The notes beneath the pieces were generated by a model. That model was not told the DNA's origin, made no database searches, and worked only from the letters and a program-made list of their open reading frames with translations. This document shows, piece after piece, positions 8,552-17,272 of a stretch of DNA of 64,000 bases. The stretch comes from Nocardia africana NBRC 100379 (lineage in GTDB: Bacteria; Actinomycetota; Actinomycetes; Mycobacteriales; Mycobacteriaceae). How positions within the stretch are numbered: position 1 is the first letter of the stretch; every line of letters begins with the position of its first letter. The position numbers were made by a program, and so were the translations under genes. The DNA is taken from positions 62,001-126,000 of the forward strand of contig NZ_BDAV01000015.1 of assembly GCF_001612635.1 (NCBI RefSeq), given 5' to 3'.

Positions 8552-9555
8552 CGACATTCGGTAGGCGAATCAGGAATCGTTTCGAGAGCAACCGCTTCTT
8601 CTGGCTCGGCGTCATCGGCGCCGTCCTCATCGTGGTGCTGCTCGTGGTCTCCAGCGGTTACAAGAAGCTGGGCGTCGGCACCAAGGACGTGCAGGCGGAG
8701 TTCGTGCAGACCGCCGGCGTCCAGACCGGTGACAAGGTCAACCTCGCCGGTGTGCCGGTCGGCACGGTCGCCGGGGCGAAACTCGAGGGTGACCACGTGC
8801 TGATCACCCTGCACGTGAACAACGACGTGAAGCTCGGCCCCGATGCCCGCGCCTCGATCAAGATGGCCACGCTGCTGGGTGCGCGCTACGTCGATCTCGA
8901 CCCGGGCAACGGTAAGGGCTTGCCGGGCAATCGGATTCACAAGTCCAACACCAAGGTTCCCTACGACCTGGCCGACGTGGTGCAGATCGGCACCCCGAAG
9001 TTCGAGGCGCTCGACACCCAGAAGCTGGCCGAGTCGCTGAAGGTGCTCGGTGATCAGATCGACGGTTCGCCGCAGCTGACCGCACAGGCGCTCGACAGCG
9101 TCGGCGCGCTGGCCAAGACCATCAACGATCGGCGCGACCAGGTCGACGGTCTGCTCAAGGATTTGGACAAGGTCACCAAGATCCTCGGCGACAACCGCAA
9201 CAGCCTGCTGCTGGTGATCACCCAGGGCGAGGCCATCGCCAGCCGGGTGATGGAACGCCAGGAGCTGCTCAAGCAACTGCTGAACAACACCGCGACCCTG
9301 ACCAAGCAGTTGCAGCAGATCGGCGCGGAGAACAACAACCAGCTCGGACCGACCATCGAACAGCTGAACACGATGGCCCAGGGCCTGCAGAAGAACAAGG
9401 ACAACCTGGACAAACTGTTGACGATCATGCCCGCCTCGCTGCGGCAGTTCAACAACGTGTTCGGCAACGGCCCCTACGGTGAGGTCGGTGTGCCGTGGCT
9501 GTTCCCGGACAACTGGTTGTGCTTCGCCCGAGTGATCGAGGGGTGCAAGGGATGA
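8548..9555 (+). CDS. mce4C: Mce4C, Mce family protein
   Basis: A 335-residue Mce subunit. The start chosen is the ATG at 8548, which overlaps the mce4B stop (ATGA). This gives a short cytosolic head, a hydrophobic anchor at about residues 18-35, an MCE domain at about 40-120 (VNLAGVPVGTV, LLGARYVDLDPG) and a Gln/Asn/Leu-rich helical region to the C-terminus. A longer frame from 8455 would run back into mce4B and is not needed. Same predicted role and location as its neighbours. Confidence 0.87.
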   Translation: MTTFGRRIRNRFESNRFFWLGVIGAVLIVVLLVVSSGYKKLGVGTKDVQAEFVQTAGVQTGDKVNLAGVPVGTVAGAKLEGDHVLITLHVNNDVKLGPDARASIKMATLLGARYVDLDPGNGKGLPGNRIHKSNTKVPYDLADVVQIGTPKFEALDTQKLAESLKVLGDQIDGSPQLTAQALDSVGALAKTINDRRDQVDGLLKDLDKVTKILGDNRNSLLLVITQGEAIASRVMERQELLKQLLNNTATLTKQLQQIGAENNNQLGPTIEQLNTMAQGLQKNKDNLDKLLTIMPASLRQFNNVFGNGPYGEVGVPWLFPDNWLCFARVIEGCKG

Positions 9556-10640
9556 TGCTGAACAAATGGCTGGCCCGTGCCACCAAGTCGGTCGCGATCG
9601 GCGCGGCCGTCCTGGTGGCCGGCAGCTGCGGTTCGGTGCAGAACGCGATGGGCGGTTCGACCCACATCACCGCCGACTTCCGCAATATCGCCGGCGTGTT
9701 CGAGGGCAATCCGATCACCGTGCTGGGGCTCGAGGTCGGCAAGGTCGACAAGATCATCCCCAAGGGTGAGTTCGTCGAGGTGCACATGACGGTGAACCAC
9801 GACGTGGACATCCCGAAGAATGTGACGGCCGCGATCGTGTCGCCCTCGATCGTGACCAACCGGCACATCGAGCTGACCCCGCGGTACACCGGCGGGCCCA
9901 AGCTGCCGGACAATACGCACCTCACGGTGCAGCAGACCCGCACCCCGGTGGAACTGGACACGATGATCAAGACCATCGACCAGTTCACCGCCGCGCTGAA
10001 GCCGGCGCCGGGCCAGAGCCAGGGACCGCTGTCGGGCACGCTGCTCTACGACATGGTCAACGGCCAAGGTGAGCGGATCCGCGACACGCTCAACGCGCTC
10101 TCGGGTGCGTTGAAGGTCGGCGTCGACAACAAGGACGCCATCTCGACCATCATCATCAAGCTCAACGAACTGACCTCGATGCTGGCCGACAACGACCAGT
10201 CGGTACGCGAGTTCAGCAACAAGGTCACCCAGATGTCGTCGCTGCTGGCCGAGCAGGCGCCCGGTCTGCAGGCCACGCTGGATCAACTCAACGACTTCCT
10301 GTCCAACACCAGCGGCGTGTTCAGCCAGTACCAGAGCCAGTTGTCGGAGAGCCTCACCGGACTCACCAAGGTCACCGACCAGCTGCGGCAGAACGCGGCC
10401 GGCGTGGTCGAGACCGTCGACGTGGCGCCGCTGCTGCTGCAGAACCTGGACCGTTCGATGGACCGCAACCGCGGCTTCGTACGCCTGCACGCGGTAATCG
10501 GCACCGCACTGTCCGGCGAGATCGTCAGCCTGTTCTGTGAACGCATTCAGATGAGGGCCGACGGCTGCCGGACCGGCAAGATCGAGGATTTCGGGCCCGA
10601 CCTCGGGTTGTCCGCCGCACTGTTGGGACTGACGAAATGA
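9552..10640 (+). CDS. mce4D: Mce4D, Mce family protein with lipobox-like signal
   Basis: A 362-residue Mce subunit starting at the ATG that overlaps the mce4C stop. The MCE domain spans about residues 35-115 (GNPITVLGLEVGKV). The N-terminus is a signal sequence ending VLVAGSC, with Cys26 placed like a lipidation site. The usual lipobox has Leu at -3, here Ala, so lipidation is uncertain. In known mce operons the E protein is the lipoprotein, and it also has such a site here. The remainder is helical, as in its paralogues. Tightly coupled to mce4C and mce4E by ATGA overlaps. Confidence 0.86.
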   Translation: MMLNKWLARATKSVAIGAAVLVAGSCGSVQNAMGGSTHITADFRNIAGVFEGNPITVLGLEVGKVDKIIPKGEFVEVHMTVNHDVDIPKNVTAAIVSPSIVTNRHIELTPRYTGGPKLPDNTHLTVQQTRTPVELDTMIKTIDQFTAALKPAPGQSQGPLSGTLLYDMVNGQGERIRDTLNALSGALKVGVDNKDAISTIIIKLNELTSMLADNDQSVREFSNKVTQMSSLLAEQAPGLQATLDQLNDFLSNTSGVFSQYQSQLSESLTGLTKVTDQLRQNAAGVVETVDVAPLLLQNLDRSMDRNRGFVRLHAVIGTALSGEIVSLFCERIQMRADGCRTGKIEDFGPDLGLSAALLGLTK

Positions 10641-11731
10641 CGGCATCGACGCGCCTGCGGCGCACCTGGCTCGCCCTCGGCGTCTCGGCGGCCGTGGCGG
10701 CCTCCGGCTGCGGTCTGACCGTGGAGAGCCTGCCGCTGCCCAAACCGGGGCAGTCCGGTGAGACCTACACCCTGCACGCGATTTTCGCCAACGCGCTCAA
10801 CCTGCCCGATCAGGCCAAGGTCAAGATCGGTGGTTCCGATGTCGGTGTGGTCACCCACATCGCGACCAAGAACTACCAGGCCATCGTCGACATGAACGTC
10901 CGCAAGGACATCACGCTGCCGCGCGAGTCCACCGCCGAACTGCGGCAGGCCACTCCGCTGGGCGATGTGTTCGTCGCGTTGTCGAAGCCGAAGTCCGACG
11001 AGACCACGCCGATGCTGAAGGACGGCGACACCATCGGCATCGACCACACCTCGGCCGGTGCCACCGTCGAGGAACTGCTGCTCTCGGTCTCGATGCTGTT
11101 CAACGGCGGCGGCGTGGCCGCGCTGACCAAGCTGACCTCGGAACTGGATTCGGTGGTCGGCGGCCGGCCCGAGCAGCTCGCGAGCCTGATCAAGCAGATG
11201 ACGAGTGTGGTCACCACGCTGCACGCCAACAGCGAGCGCATCGACAGCACGCTCAACGGCTTCGACGCGCTGACCAACACCATCGAGGCCAATCACGACC
11301 AGCTGGGCCAGGTGGCGGATTCGCTGCCGCAGATGATCGGCGCCATCGCGGAGAACAACAAGCAGATCGGCGATCTGCTCGGCAAGATCTCCACCACCAG
11401 CGCGGCGCTCGGCGATTACGCCGAGACCAGCCACGATCAGCTGGCGAGCCTGCTCGAGAACGTGCACAAGCTGATGGACGCGTTGTCGCGGGCCGGCAAC
11501 GACCTCGGTCCGGCGCTGGACGCGCTGCACGAGATCCGGCCCAAGGTCGACGCGTCGTTCAAGGGCAACACCCTCGCCGTCGCCGCGACCCTGACCCAGC
11601 TCGACATCGGCCTGCTCACCGACCCGCCGCACAGCAAGTTCTGGGATCTGCGCGATCTGCAGGACATGGCGGGCAGTCTGATCCAGGTGCTGCAGATCGT
11701 CTACGGCCGAGTGACAGGGGGCCATCGATGA
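10637..11731 (+). CDS. mce4E: Mce4E, Mce family lipoprotein
   Basis: A 364-residue Mce subunit of the E type, the lipoprotein member of Mce operons (LprN in M. tuberculosis Mce4). Signal peptide residues 1-24 end AVAASGC, making Cys25 the probable lipidated residue. The MCE domain covers about 40-120 (VKIGGSDVGVVTHI, then ELRQATPLGDVFVAL), followed by long amphipathic helices. The ATG overlaps the mce4D stop and the stop overlaps the mce4F start. It probably anchors the Mce assembly at the outer face of the membrane by its lipid. Confidence 0.87.
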   Translation: MTASTRLRRTWLALGVSAAVAASGCGLTVESLPLPKPGQSGETYTLHAIFANALNLPDQAKVKIGGSDVGVVTHIATKNYQAIVDMNVRKDITLPRESTAELRQATPLGDVFVALSKPKSDETTPMLKDGDTIGIDHTSAGATVEELLLSVSMLFNGGGVAALTKLTSELDSVVGGRPEQLASLIKQMTSVVTTLHANSERIDSTLNGFDALTNTIEANHDQLGQVADSLPQMIGAIAENNKQIGDLLGKISTTSAALGDYAETSHDQLASLLENVHKLMDALSRAGNDLGPALDALHEIRPKVDASFKGNTLAVAATLTQLDIGLLTDPPHSKFWDLRDLQDMAGSLIQVLQIVYGRVTGGHR

Positions 11732-12897
11732 GCTGGCTGCTGCGACACAAACTGCTGATGTCCACGATCGGGCTGGTGATCGCCTTCGTCTTGGGCGCGA
11801 CGTACCTGGCGGTGAACGTCATGCGGATCAATCCGCTGCGCAGCACCTATACGGTCACGGTCGCACTCGACCGCTCCGGCGGTCTGCAGCCGGGCAACGA
11901 CGTCACGCTGCGCGGATTCCGCGTCGGCAAGGTGAATTCGATCAAGCTGGCGGATCGGGGCGCCTCGATCGCGGCCGAGGCCCAGATCGACACCCGGTAC
12001 AAGATTCCGAAGGCCACCCAGGTCGTCGTGCACGCCCTCTCGGCCGCCGGTGAGCAGTACATCGACTTCCAGCCCGAGACCGACCAGGGCCCGTACCTCA
12101 CCGACGGTTCGGTGATCCCGTTCGATCCGCAGAAGGTGCAGACCCCGACCCCGGTGTCGGCGGTGCTGGAGAACGCCAGCGGATTCTTCGATCAGATCGA
12201 CCCGGACCGGTTCAGCACCATCCTCACCGAACTCGACACCGCGCTCAGCGGCGGACCGGATCAGCTGCGTGACATGGTCGACGCGCTGAGCCTGGTGACG
12301 GCCGGTCTGGACAATCTGCTGCCGCAGACCACCAATCTGCTCACCAACCTGCGCACCATCGCGTCGACCACGTCGAACGCGCAGCCCGATCTGAGCACCC
12401 TGACGCAGAACTCGTCGACGTTGTTCACCCAGTTCAACAACGCCAACGACGAACTCCGCAAGGTGCTGGACCAGGCCCCGGCGCAGATGAAGTCGCTGGG
12501 TGCGACGCTGGACGAGACCACCGATCCGATCACCAGCCTGGCGACCAACTTCGTGGCCGTCACCAAGGCGGCGCAGCTGCGGCTGCCGGCGCTGCGGGCG
12601 CTGTTCCCGTCACTGGTCGTCGGCAGTTCGGCCATGGGGGTGCCGGCCCACGACGGGGAGTTCTATACGATCCTCGATATCTGGCCGCGCCCGTTCTGCC
12701 AGTACTCACACGCGCCGGTCGCACCGTATGTCGCGACCGACGGCTCGTTCCCGAAGTGGAACTATTGCACCAACGCACCTCCGGACCAGCAGATCCGTGG
12801 TTCGGCGAACGCGCCGCGGCCCGACGTTCCGAACAACGGAGCGCAGATGCCGTCGGGTGCCGATCCGAACGCTCGGACCCCGAAGCCGGTGCGGTAA
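11728..12897 (+). CDS. mce4F: Mce4F, Mce family protein
   Basis: A 389-residue last Mce subunit. It has an N-terminal membrane helix (about residues 8-29), an MCE domain at about 35-115 (PGNDVTLRGFRVGKV, ALSAAGEQYIDFQPE), helical middle segments and a C-terminal region with HDGEFYTILDIWPRPFCQYS, typical of F-type proteins. The tail after residue 350 is Pro/Asn-rich and polar. The M. tuberculosis Mce4F is recalled to be much longer (near 560 residues), so the tail here is short. The ATG overlaps the mce4E stop. The Mce-associated gene follows after 46 bases. Confidence 0.87.
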   Translation: MSWLLRHKLLMSTIGLVIAFVLGATYLAVNVMRINPLRSTYTVTVALDRSGGLQPGNDVTLRGFRVGKVNSIKLADRGASIAAEAQIDTRYKIPKATQVVVHALSAAGEQYIDFQPETDQGPYLTDGSVIPFDPQKVQTPTPVSAVLENASGFFDQIDPDRFSTILTELDTALSGGPDQLRDMVDALSLVTAGLDNLLPQTTNLLTNLRTIASTTSNAQPDLSTLTQNSSTLFTQFNNANDELRKVLDQAPAQMKSLGATLDETTDPITSLATNFVAVTKAAQLRLPALRALFPSLVVGSSAMGVPAHDGEFYTILDIWPRPFCQYSHAPVAPYVATDGSFPKWNYCTNAPPDQQIRGSANAPRPDVPNNGAQMPSGADPNARTPKPVR

Positions 12898-12943
12898 GTA
12901 GAGTGGCCCGAAACATACGGCGTGGTTTCCACATGCCGGGAAG

Positions 12944-13831
12944 GTGACAGATCGATTCATGTCCGATGACGACACCGCCAAGGACAAGGCGAACAACGAT
13001 GCCGAGTCGACCGAGAAGGTCGGCGCGGCGCAAGACAGCACCGCCGCGGACGCAACGGTCAAGTTCGAGTCGGACTCGTCGGTTGCTGCCGCCAAGGATG
13101 CCGATACCGCGAAGGCCGCCGCTGCGGACGAGACGGTGAAACTCCGGACCGCGGAGCCGGCCTCGTCCGGTGCGCCGACGGCCGGGTCGGCGGCTCCGGC
13201 TCCCGCCGGCGCGTCGTCCTCCGGGAAGAGCACTCCGTGGGTTCCGATCGTCGCGGCCTTCGCCGCCGGTGTGCTGCTGGTGGCCGCGATCACCGCGGTG
13301 GTGGTCTTCTATCTGAAGGCCGACAATCGCGAGGATCAGCTCGCCGCACGCGACGATTCGACCAAGGCTGCGTGCGATTTCGGCAAGGCCGTGGCCAGCT
13401 ACGACTCGAAGGATCTCGACGCCTACTTCAAGAGCGTCAACGATCTCTCGACGGGTGAGTGGGGCAAGTTCTTCAGCGGCGCCTCTGACACGCTGAAGCA
13501 GGCCATGGTCAGCGTGCAGGCCAAGTCGAAGCTGGACGAGATCCACTGCGCGTGGGAGTCCGGCAACGACAGCCAGGCCAATGTGGTGCTGGTGATCACG
13601 CAGGAGCAGACCAACCAGGCCGTCCCGCAGCCGGACAAGCTGACCATCCCGGGCGTGGCCCAGATGGAGAAGCACGACGGTAAGTGGCTCGTCGCGAAGT
13701 TCGACTCGCCGGTCACCAAGGGTATGGGTCCGTCCGGTCCGGCGCCGGGTGCGCCGCAGCCGGCCCCGGGTACCAGCCCGCAGGCCAACGGCGGAGCCCA
13801 GCCCGCACCGGCTCCGCAGCCGGGTAACTGA
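12944..13831 (+). CDS. Mce-associated membrane protein (Mam type)
   Basis: A 295-residue accessory protein of the Mce system. Residues 1-95 are charged and Ala/Thr-rich and probably disordered in the cytosol. A single membrane helix spans about 101-123. The outer domain (about 125-260, with NREDQLAARDDSTKAACDFG and a second Cys in EIHCAWE) is the SnoaL/NTF2-like fold usual for Mce-associated proteins. The tail is Pro/Ala-rich. Such proteins stabilise Mce complexes. Mycobacterial mce4 loci have two, here only one. Start uncertain: GTG 12944 or ATG 12959, each with a poorly spaced GGAAGG. The 21-bp hairpin follows directly. Confidence 0.82.
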   Translation: MTDRFMSDDDTAKDKANNDAESTEKVGAAQDSTAADATVKFESDSSVAAAKDADTAKAAAADETVKLRTAEPASSGAPTAGSAAPAPAGASSSGKSTPWVPIVAAFAAGVLLVAAITAVVVFYLKADNREDQLAARDDSTKAACDFGKAVASYDSKDLDAYFKSVNDLSTGEWGKFFSGASDTLKQAMVSVQAKSKLDEIHCAWESGNDSQANVVLVITQEQTNQAVPQPDKLTIPGVAQMEKHDGKWLVAKFDSPVTKGMGPSGPAPGAPQPAPGTSPQANGGAQPAPAPQPGN

Positions 13832-13846
13832 ATCCGGTTACAAGAC

Positions 13847-13895
13847 AACGCGTTCCGGCCCCGCGACGGTTTCCGTCGCGGGGCCGGAACGCGTT
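13847..13895 (+). terminator. Strong terminator of the mce4 operon
   Basis: A 21-bp perfect stem (13847-13867 with 13875-13895) and a 7-base loop, starting 16 bases after the stop of the Mce-associated gene. There is no T-run, as is common in actinobacterial terminators. A second, imperfect inverted repeat at about 13918-13950 may serve the convergent RNase H gene. Confidence 0.88.
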
Positions 13896-13979
13896 CGAGG
13901 TGGCGGCAACCGGGCGCCTCCGGCGGTGGGCCGACCCACCACCGCCGGAAGCCATTCAGTTGGCCTGACGCGTGCCCGG

Positions 13980-14606
13980 TCAGAAAAGGGTGAGGGAGTC
14001 CGCGGTTTCGGCCGTCGCGCGCCCGCGTTTCCGCCGGGACGCCGGCTTGTCGGTGACGACGACCGTCAGCGGCGTCGTGGCGGCGGTGTCGGACATCGTC
14101 TCGGCGGGTGCGGCGGTGCGCATCGCGGACGGCAACGGCGGCAGATCGTCGATACCGTTCGGCGTCGCATCGGCCCGGCCCGCGGCGGCGCGGGCGGCCT
14201 CACCGGCGAGCTTGTCCGCCTGTTCGTTGTAGTAGTTGCCGACGTGCCCGCGCACCCAGCGGAACCGCACCGGCCCCGGGCGAGTGGCGATCGCGTGATC
14301 GATCCACTGCACGAGCTCCACATTCTTCACCGCGCTGCCGGTGGCGGTGCGCCAGCCGTTGAGCCGCCAGCTCGGTAGCCATTCCGACGCACATTTGATC
14401 GCGTACAGCGAATCGCTCTCGATGAACAGCGGTTCGGCACCCGGATGCGCGCGGATCGCCTCCAGCACCGCGCGTAGCTCGGCCACCTGGTTGGTGCCGG
14501 AGGCCGCGCCGGCGCTGGCCGAACTGCCCTGATGATTGACCCACGCCCAGCCGATGGCGCCGCCAGGATTGCGCAGGCAGGATCCGTCGGTGCTCACGAT
14601 GATCAT
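13980..14606 (-). CDS. rnhA: Ribonuclease HI with C-terminal extension
   Basis: Cleaves RNA in RNA-DNA hybrids. From the ATG at 14606 the 208-residue protein has the full catalytic set: Asp7 (STDGS), Glu43 (QVAELRAV), Asp65 (ESDSLYAI), His121 (RGHVGN) and Asp131 (NEQADKLA). The RNase H domain fills about residues 1-145. The remaining 60 residues are a low-complexity, Ala/Thr-rich tail ending in a basic KPASRRKRGRA patch, of unknown role. No good Shine-Dalgarno is seen. Instead TAGGGT lies seven bases before the ATG, suggesting a leaderless start. It begins ten bases after the SRPBCC gene and may also be read from that transcript. Confidence 0.9.
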   Translation of the reverse strand: MIIVSTDGSCLRNPGGAIGWAWVNHQGSSASAGAASGTNQVAELRAVLEAIRAHPGAEPLFIESDSLYAIKCASEWLPSWRLNGWRTATGSAVKNVELVQWIDHAIATRPGPVRFRWVRGHVGNYYNEQADKLAGEAARAAAGRADATPNGIDDLPPLPSAMRTAAPAETMSDTAATTPLTVVVTDKPASRRKRGRATAETADSLTLF

Positions 14607-14616
14607 GACCGGTACC

Positions 14617-15123
14617 CTACGCAATCCGGCCGACAAGATCCGTGCCGTGGAATTCCTCGATCTCCCTGCGCAATTGTGACTCGCTGCGCCGCACCGCCGC
14701 CTGGGCCAGCGCATCGATGACCTTGGCGGCCGGCCAGCCGCGCGCCGGCGGGTAGTCCGCCTCCGACGTCAGCACCGACCGGCCGTAGCCGAGCGGATCG
14801 AACCGCAGCGTCAGGGTGGCCAGCGCGGGCCGGGCTTCCTGGTCCTGCGCAGGCGCCACCTTCCCCGGCCGGCGCCTGCGCAGGGTGTACCCGATGACCG
14901 CGTTGCGGCGGTACTCGGTGATCTCACAGTCGACCGTGGGATGCCACAGCCCGAGCCGGAACGTCGCCGCGTAGACCGCCCCCGGTCCGTGGCCGGCCTC
15001 GCCGACCGGTTCGAACGCTGCGATACCGAACATCCAATCCGGGACGAACAGATGGTTGTCGGTGTACGTGAATGCGACCTCCACCGGAGCCCCGACGTCG
15101 CTCGCGTACCTGATGTGGCCCAT
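14617..15123 (-). CDS. SRPBCC (START/Bet v1-like) domain protein
   Basis: A 168-residue protein resembling polyketide cyclase/dehydrase and lipid-transport (SRPBCC) proteins. It opens with MGHIRYASDVGAPVEVAFTY, the usual first strand and helix, followed by alternating strands (TFRLGLWHPTVDCEITEYR, TLTLRFDPLGYG) and a long final helix. This fold binds small hydrophobic ligands and the ligand cannot be told. The ATG at 15123 has AGGGAGGG three bases upstream. RNase HI follows ten bases later on the same strand. No signal or membrane segment. Confidence 0.75.
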   Translation of the reverse strand: MGHIRYASDVGAPVEVAFTYTDNHLFVPDWMFGIAAFEPVGEAGHGPGAVYAATFRLGLWHPTVDCEITEYRRNAVIGYTLRRRRPGKVAPAQDQEARPALATLTLRFDPLGYGRSVLTSEADYPPARGWPAAKVIDALAQAAVRRSESQLRREIEEFHGTDLVGRIA

Positions 15124-15349
15124 AGGCCCTCCCTGTTCCACGCTTGGCCACAAAAGTACTACAGAATTCCTCTTTATTGAACGGTTACCGGGGAATAACG
15201 TGCGCTCCGCACGTCGAGTGGCGAATAACCGCTGACGAGGACAAATGCGGCAAACGACCAGTTCGTTTCGAGTGTGCTCGATGGGAGCGGGCACAGACGA
15301 CAACCGGCCAGGCACCTTGACGGTACCCGGCCGGGAGGGTGTCGAAACG

Positions 15350-16081
15350 CTATGCCTGCGTGGAATCCGGTGCGGCCGTGGTCGACCCGGCATGGTCCGT
15401 GTCGATCTGCTGCGGATGCTGCGACGGCACCGGAGCCGGCCGCGCGTGCCGCTGGACCTGTACGTCGTGCCGGCCCAGCAGTGGATCGCTCATCGCGACG
15501 CTGAACTCACCGCTGTGCACGTCGACGTCGGTGCGGAACTGGGTCACCGTATTCGGCGCGGCGCCCGGCTGATGATCCGGGGAGCCGTTGGCGCCCAGGG
15601 CGGACGGCACATTCGTGTCGAAGGTGACGGCGAACGAATGCTGTTGTGTCCTGGACAGATTCGCCCCGACGTAGGTTTCACCGGCGAGGTTCAGGCGGCC
15701 CCCGACGCCGCCCGGACCGGTTGTCGCCGATGATGTTTCGGTGTCCGGCGAGCGATCCGCCGGTTCCGGCAGGAGAAGCGCCGGCGCGGCCTCGGCCGCG
15801 AAGGCCGGCAGGCGGCGCGACGCCGCGGCCGGCTCCCACGAACCGGTGGTGGCCGGGGCGGTGTTCGGTGACGCCTCGGATCGGTGGGTGCCGGGCGCCG
15901 GGACGAGCGTGTCGCCCCGCTCGCCGGATCCGATGACGGCCGGCAGGCCTGCGCCGCCGATCTGGTTGACGACGTAGGTTCCGGCGGCGACGGTCAGGCC
16001 GATACTCGCCATTCCGGCGAGCACGACAGCGGTGTGTTGCAGAATTTGGCCGGTGGACCGGGACTGCGTGGACTGAGCCAT
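15350..16081 (-). CDS. Membrane-anchored or secreted protein, function unknown
   Basis: Not recognised. A 243-residue protein with a short polar N-terminus, one hydrophobic helix at about residues 12-36 (ILQHTAVVLAGMASIGLTVA) and an outer part rich in Pro, Ala, Thr and Ser. A more ordered patch, GGRLNLAGETYVGANLSRTQ, lies in the middle. The C-terminal end is His/Gln/Pro-rich. The composition suggests an extracytoplasmic, partly disordered protein. The ATG at 16081 has AAGGA nine bases upstream. A longer frame further upstream has no support. It has its own wide spacing on both sides. Confidence 0.6.
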   Translation of the reverse strand: MAQSTQSRSTGQILQHTAVVLAGMASIGLTVAAGTYVVNQIGGAGLPAVIGSGERGDTLVPAPGTHRSEASPNTAPATTGSWEPAAASRRLPAFAAEAAPALLLPEPADRSPDTETSSATTGPGGVGGRLNLAGETYVGANLSRTQQHSFAVTFDTNVPSALGANGSPDHQPGAAPNTVTQFRTDVDVHSGEFSVAMSDPLLGRHDVQVQRHARPAPVPSQHPQQIDTDHAGSTTAAPDSTQA

Positions 16082-16449
16082 GGCGGTGCGTCCTTCCCTC
16101 TCCCCTGGTTCCCCTCGTGGCCGACCCGCACCGTTGAAAGTCGTACGCATGTCCAGGTTACTGCCCGGCGCAAGGGGATTCCGAGGCCCTGCGGTCAAGA
16201 TCACAACAGCGGGCGTAGCGGCGTGAAAACCGCTGTTCACGCCATCCGGTCGGTGCCGGTGCGCCGCCGATCGCCGGCGGGTGCCCAGGTTTGCGCCCGT
16301 CGGACCCCGGGTAACCCGAGAAGGCTGGCGAGCGTCAACTTCGAGCTGCGGTCTCGAAGTCCTCCGGCCAACGGCGTCCGGTCGGCCACAAGCACGTCGC
16401 ACCCTGAGTCGGCGCTCGCCCGCTCTATCCGGAAGTCCGCACCCGCAAG
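16082..16449. other. Gap between two minus-strand genes
   Basis: 368 bases without a supported gene. It contains two interlocking inverted repeats: AACAGCGG (16205-16212) pairs with CCGCTGTT (16230-16237), and CGTGAA (16222-16227) pairs with TTCACG (16236-16241). They could be the terminator of the 16450 gene or an operator for the 15350 gene. Confidence 0.45.
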
Positions 16450-17241
16450 TCAGGCGAATCGGCCCGCTTCGCGCCCCGATCCCGGCGGCCCGGCGAAGGC
16501 CTGCGCGATCGTCAACCATTCCGCCGCGTCGGTTCCCGTAGCGACCAGCGGTAGATCGTCACGATGCCGGCGCTGCGTGACCAGCAGGCAGAAGTCCCAC
16601 GCCGAACCGCTTACGCGCTGCGCGGCATCCTCGGGACCCCAGCTCCAGACCGACCCGTCCGGTGCGGTGAGTTCGACGCGGAACGGTTCCGCGGGAGCCT
16701 GTCGACCGTGCACGGTGTAGGCGAAATCGCGGGTCCGCACGCCGATATGCGCGATATTGCGCAGGCGCGCCGTCGGCGTCCGCTCCGCGCCCAGCGCATC
16801 GGCGACGTCCTGACCATGTGCCCAGGTCTCCATCAACCGCGCGCTCACCATCGACATCGGGCTCATCGGCGGCCCGAACCAGGGCAACTTCGTGCCCGCG
16901 GGCACCGCTCGCAGCGCCTTCGCCAAACCGGCCCGGCCTCGACGCCACCGCTCGAGCAGTTCCGGCGGCGGTGTGGTCGCCACCTCGGCGGCCGCGTCGT
17001 CGACGAAGGTCGCGATCTTCGTCGTGGCCTCGCGCAGCAGCTCGGCGAACGCCGCGGCATCGGTGGCCGCGATCGTCGAAACCTCGTCGGTCCAGGTCAG
17101 ATGAGCGATCTGATGGGCGATGGTCCATCCCGGGGCGGGAGTCTCGCGCGCCCAGCCGGCCGGTTCCAGCGGGGCGACCAGACGGTCCAGGTCCGCGCAT
17201 TCGGCCTCGAAGTCGTCGAGCAGCGCCTCTAGGTCAGCCAT
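16450..17241 (-). CDS. TIGR03084-type DinB/maleylpyruvate isomerase-like protein
   Basis: A 263-residue protein of the actinobacterial family TIGR03084, built on the DinB/MDMPI four-helix fold that includes mycothiol-dependent enzymes. Typical blocks are the metal-site helix APGWTIAHQIAHLTWTD and METWAHGQDVADALG, followed by a beta-rich C-terminal domain (RVELTAPDGSVWSWGPEDA). The exact reaction is unknown, and the family is often described only as metal-binding. The ATG at 17241 is chosen by family length. An ATG at 17253 would add four residues and has GGGGCG upstream. A palindrome at 17273-17292 may control it. Confidence 0.8.
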   Translation of the reverse strand: MADLEALLDDFEAECADLDRLVAPLEPAGWARETPAPGWTIAHQIAHLTWTDEVSTIAATDAAAFAELLREATTKIATFVDDAAAEVATTPPPELLERWRRGRAGLAKALRAVPAGTKLPWFGPPMSPMSMVSARLMETWAHGQDVADALGAERTPTARLRNIAHIGVRTRDFAYTVHGRQAPAEPFRVELTAPDGSVWSWGPEDAAQRVSGSAWDFCLLVTQRRHRDDLPLVATGTDAAEWLTIAQAFAGPPGSGREAGRFA

Positions 17242-17272
17242 GACGGAAAGCATGGCAACGCCCCGAAAAAAA

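Noticed and set aside
15181..15240. Small hairpin ACGTGCG-CTC-CGCACGT and distant CGGTTA/TAACCG pair upstream of the SRPBCC gene
   Set aside because: Too short and not placed as a terminator of any gene. I could not connect it with a known RNA family.
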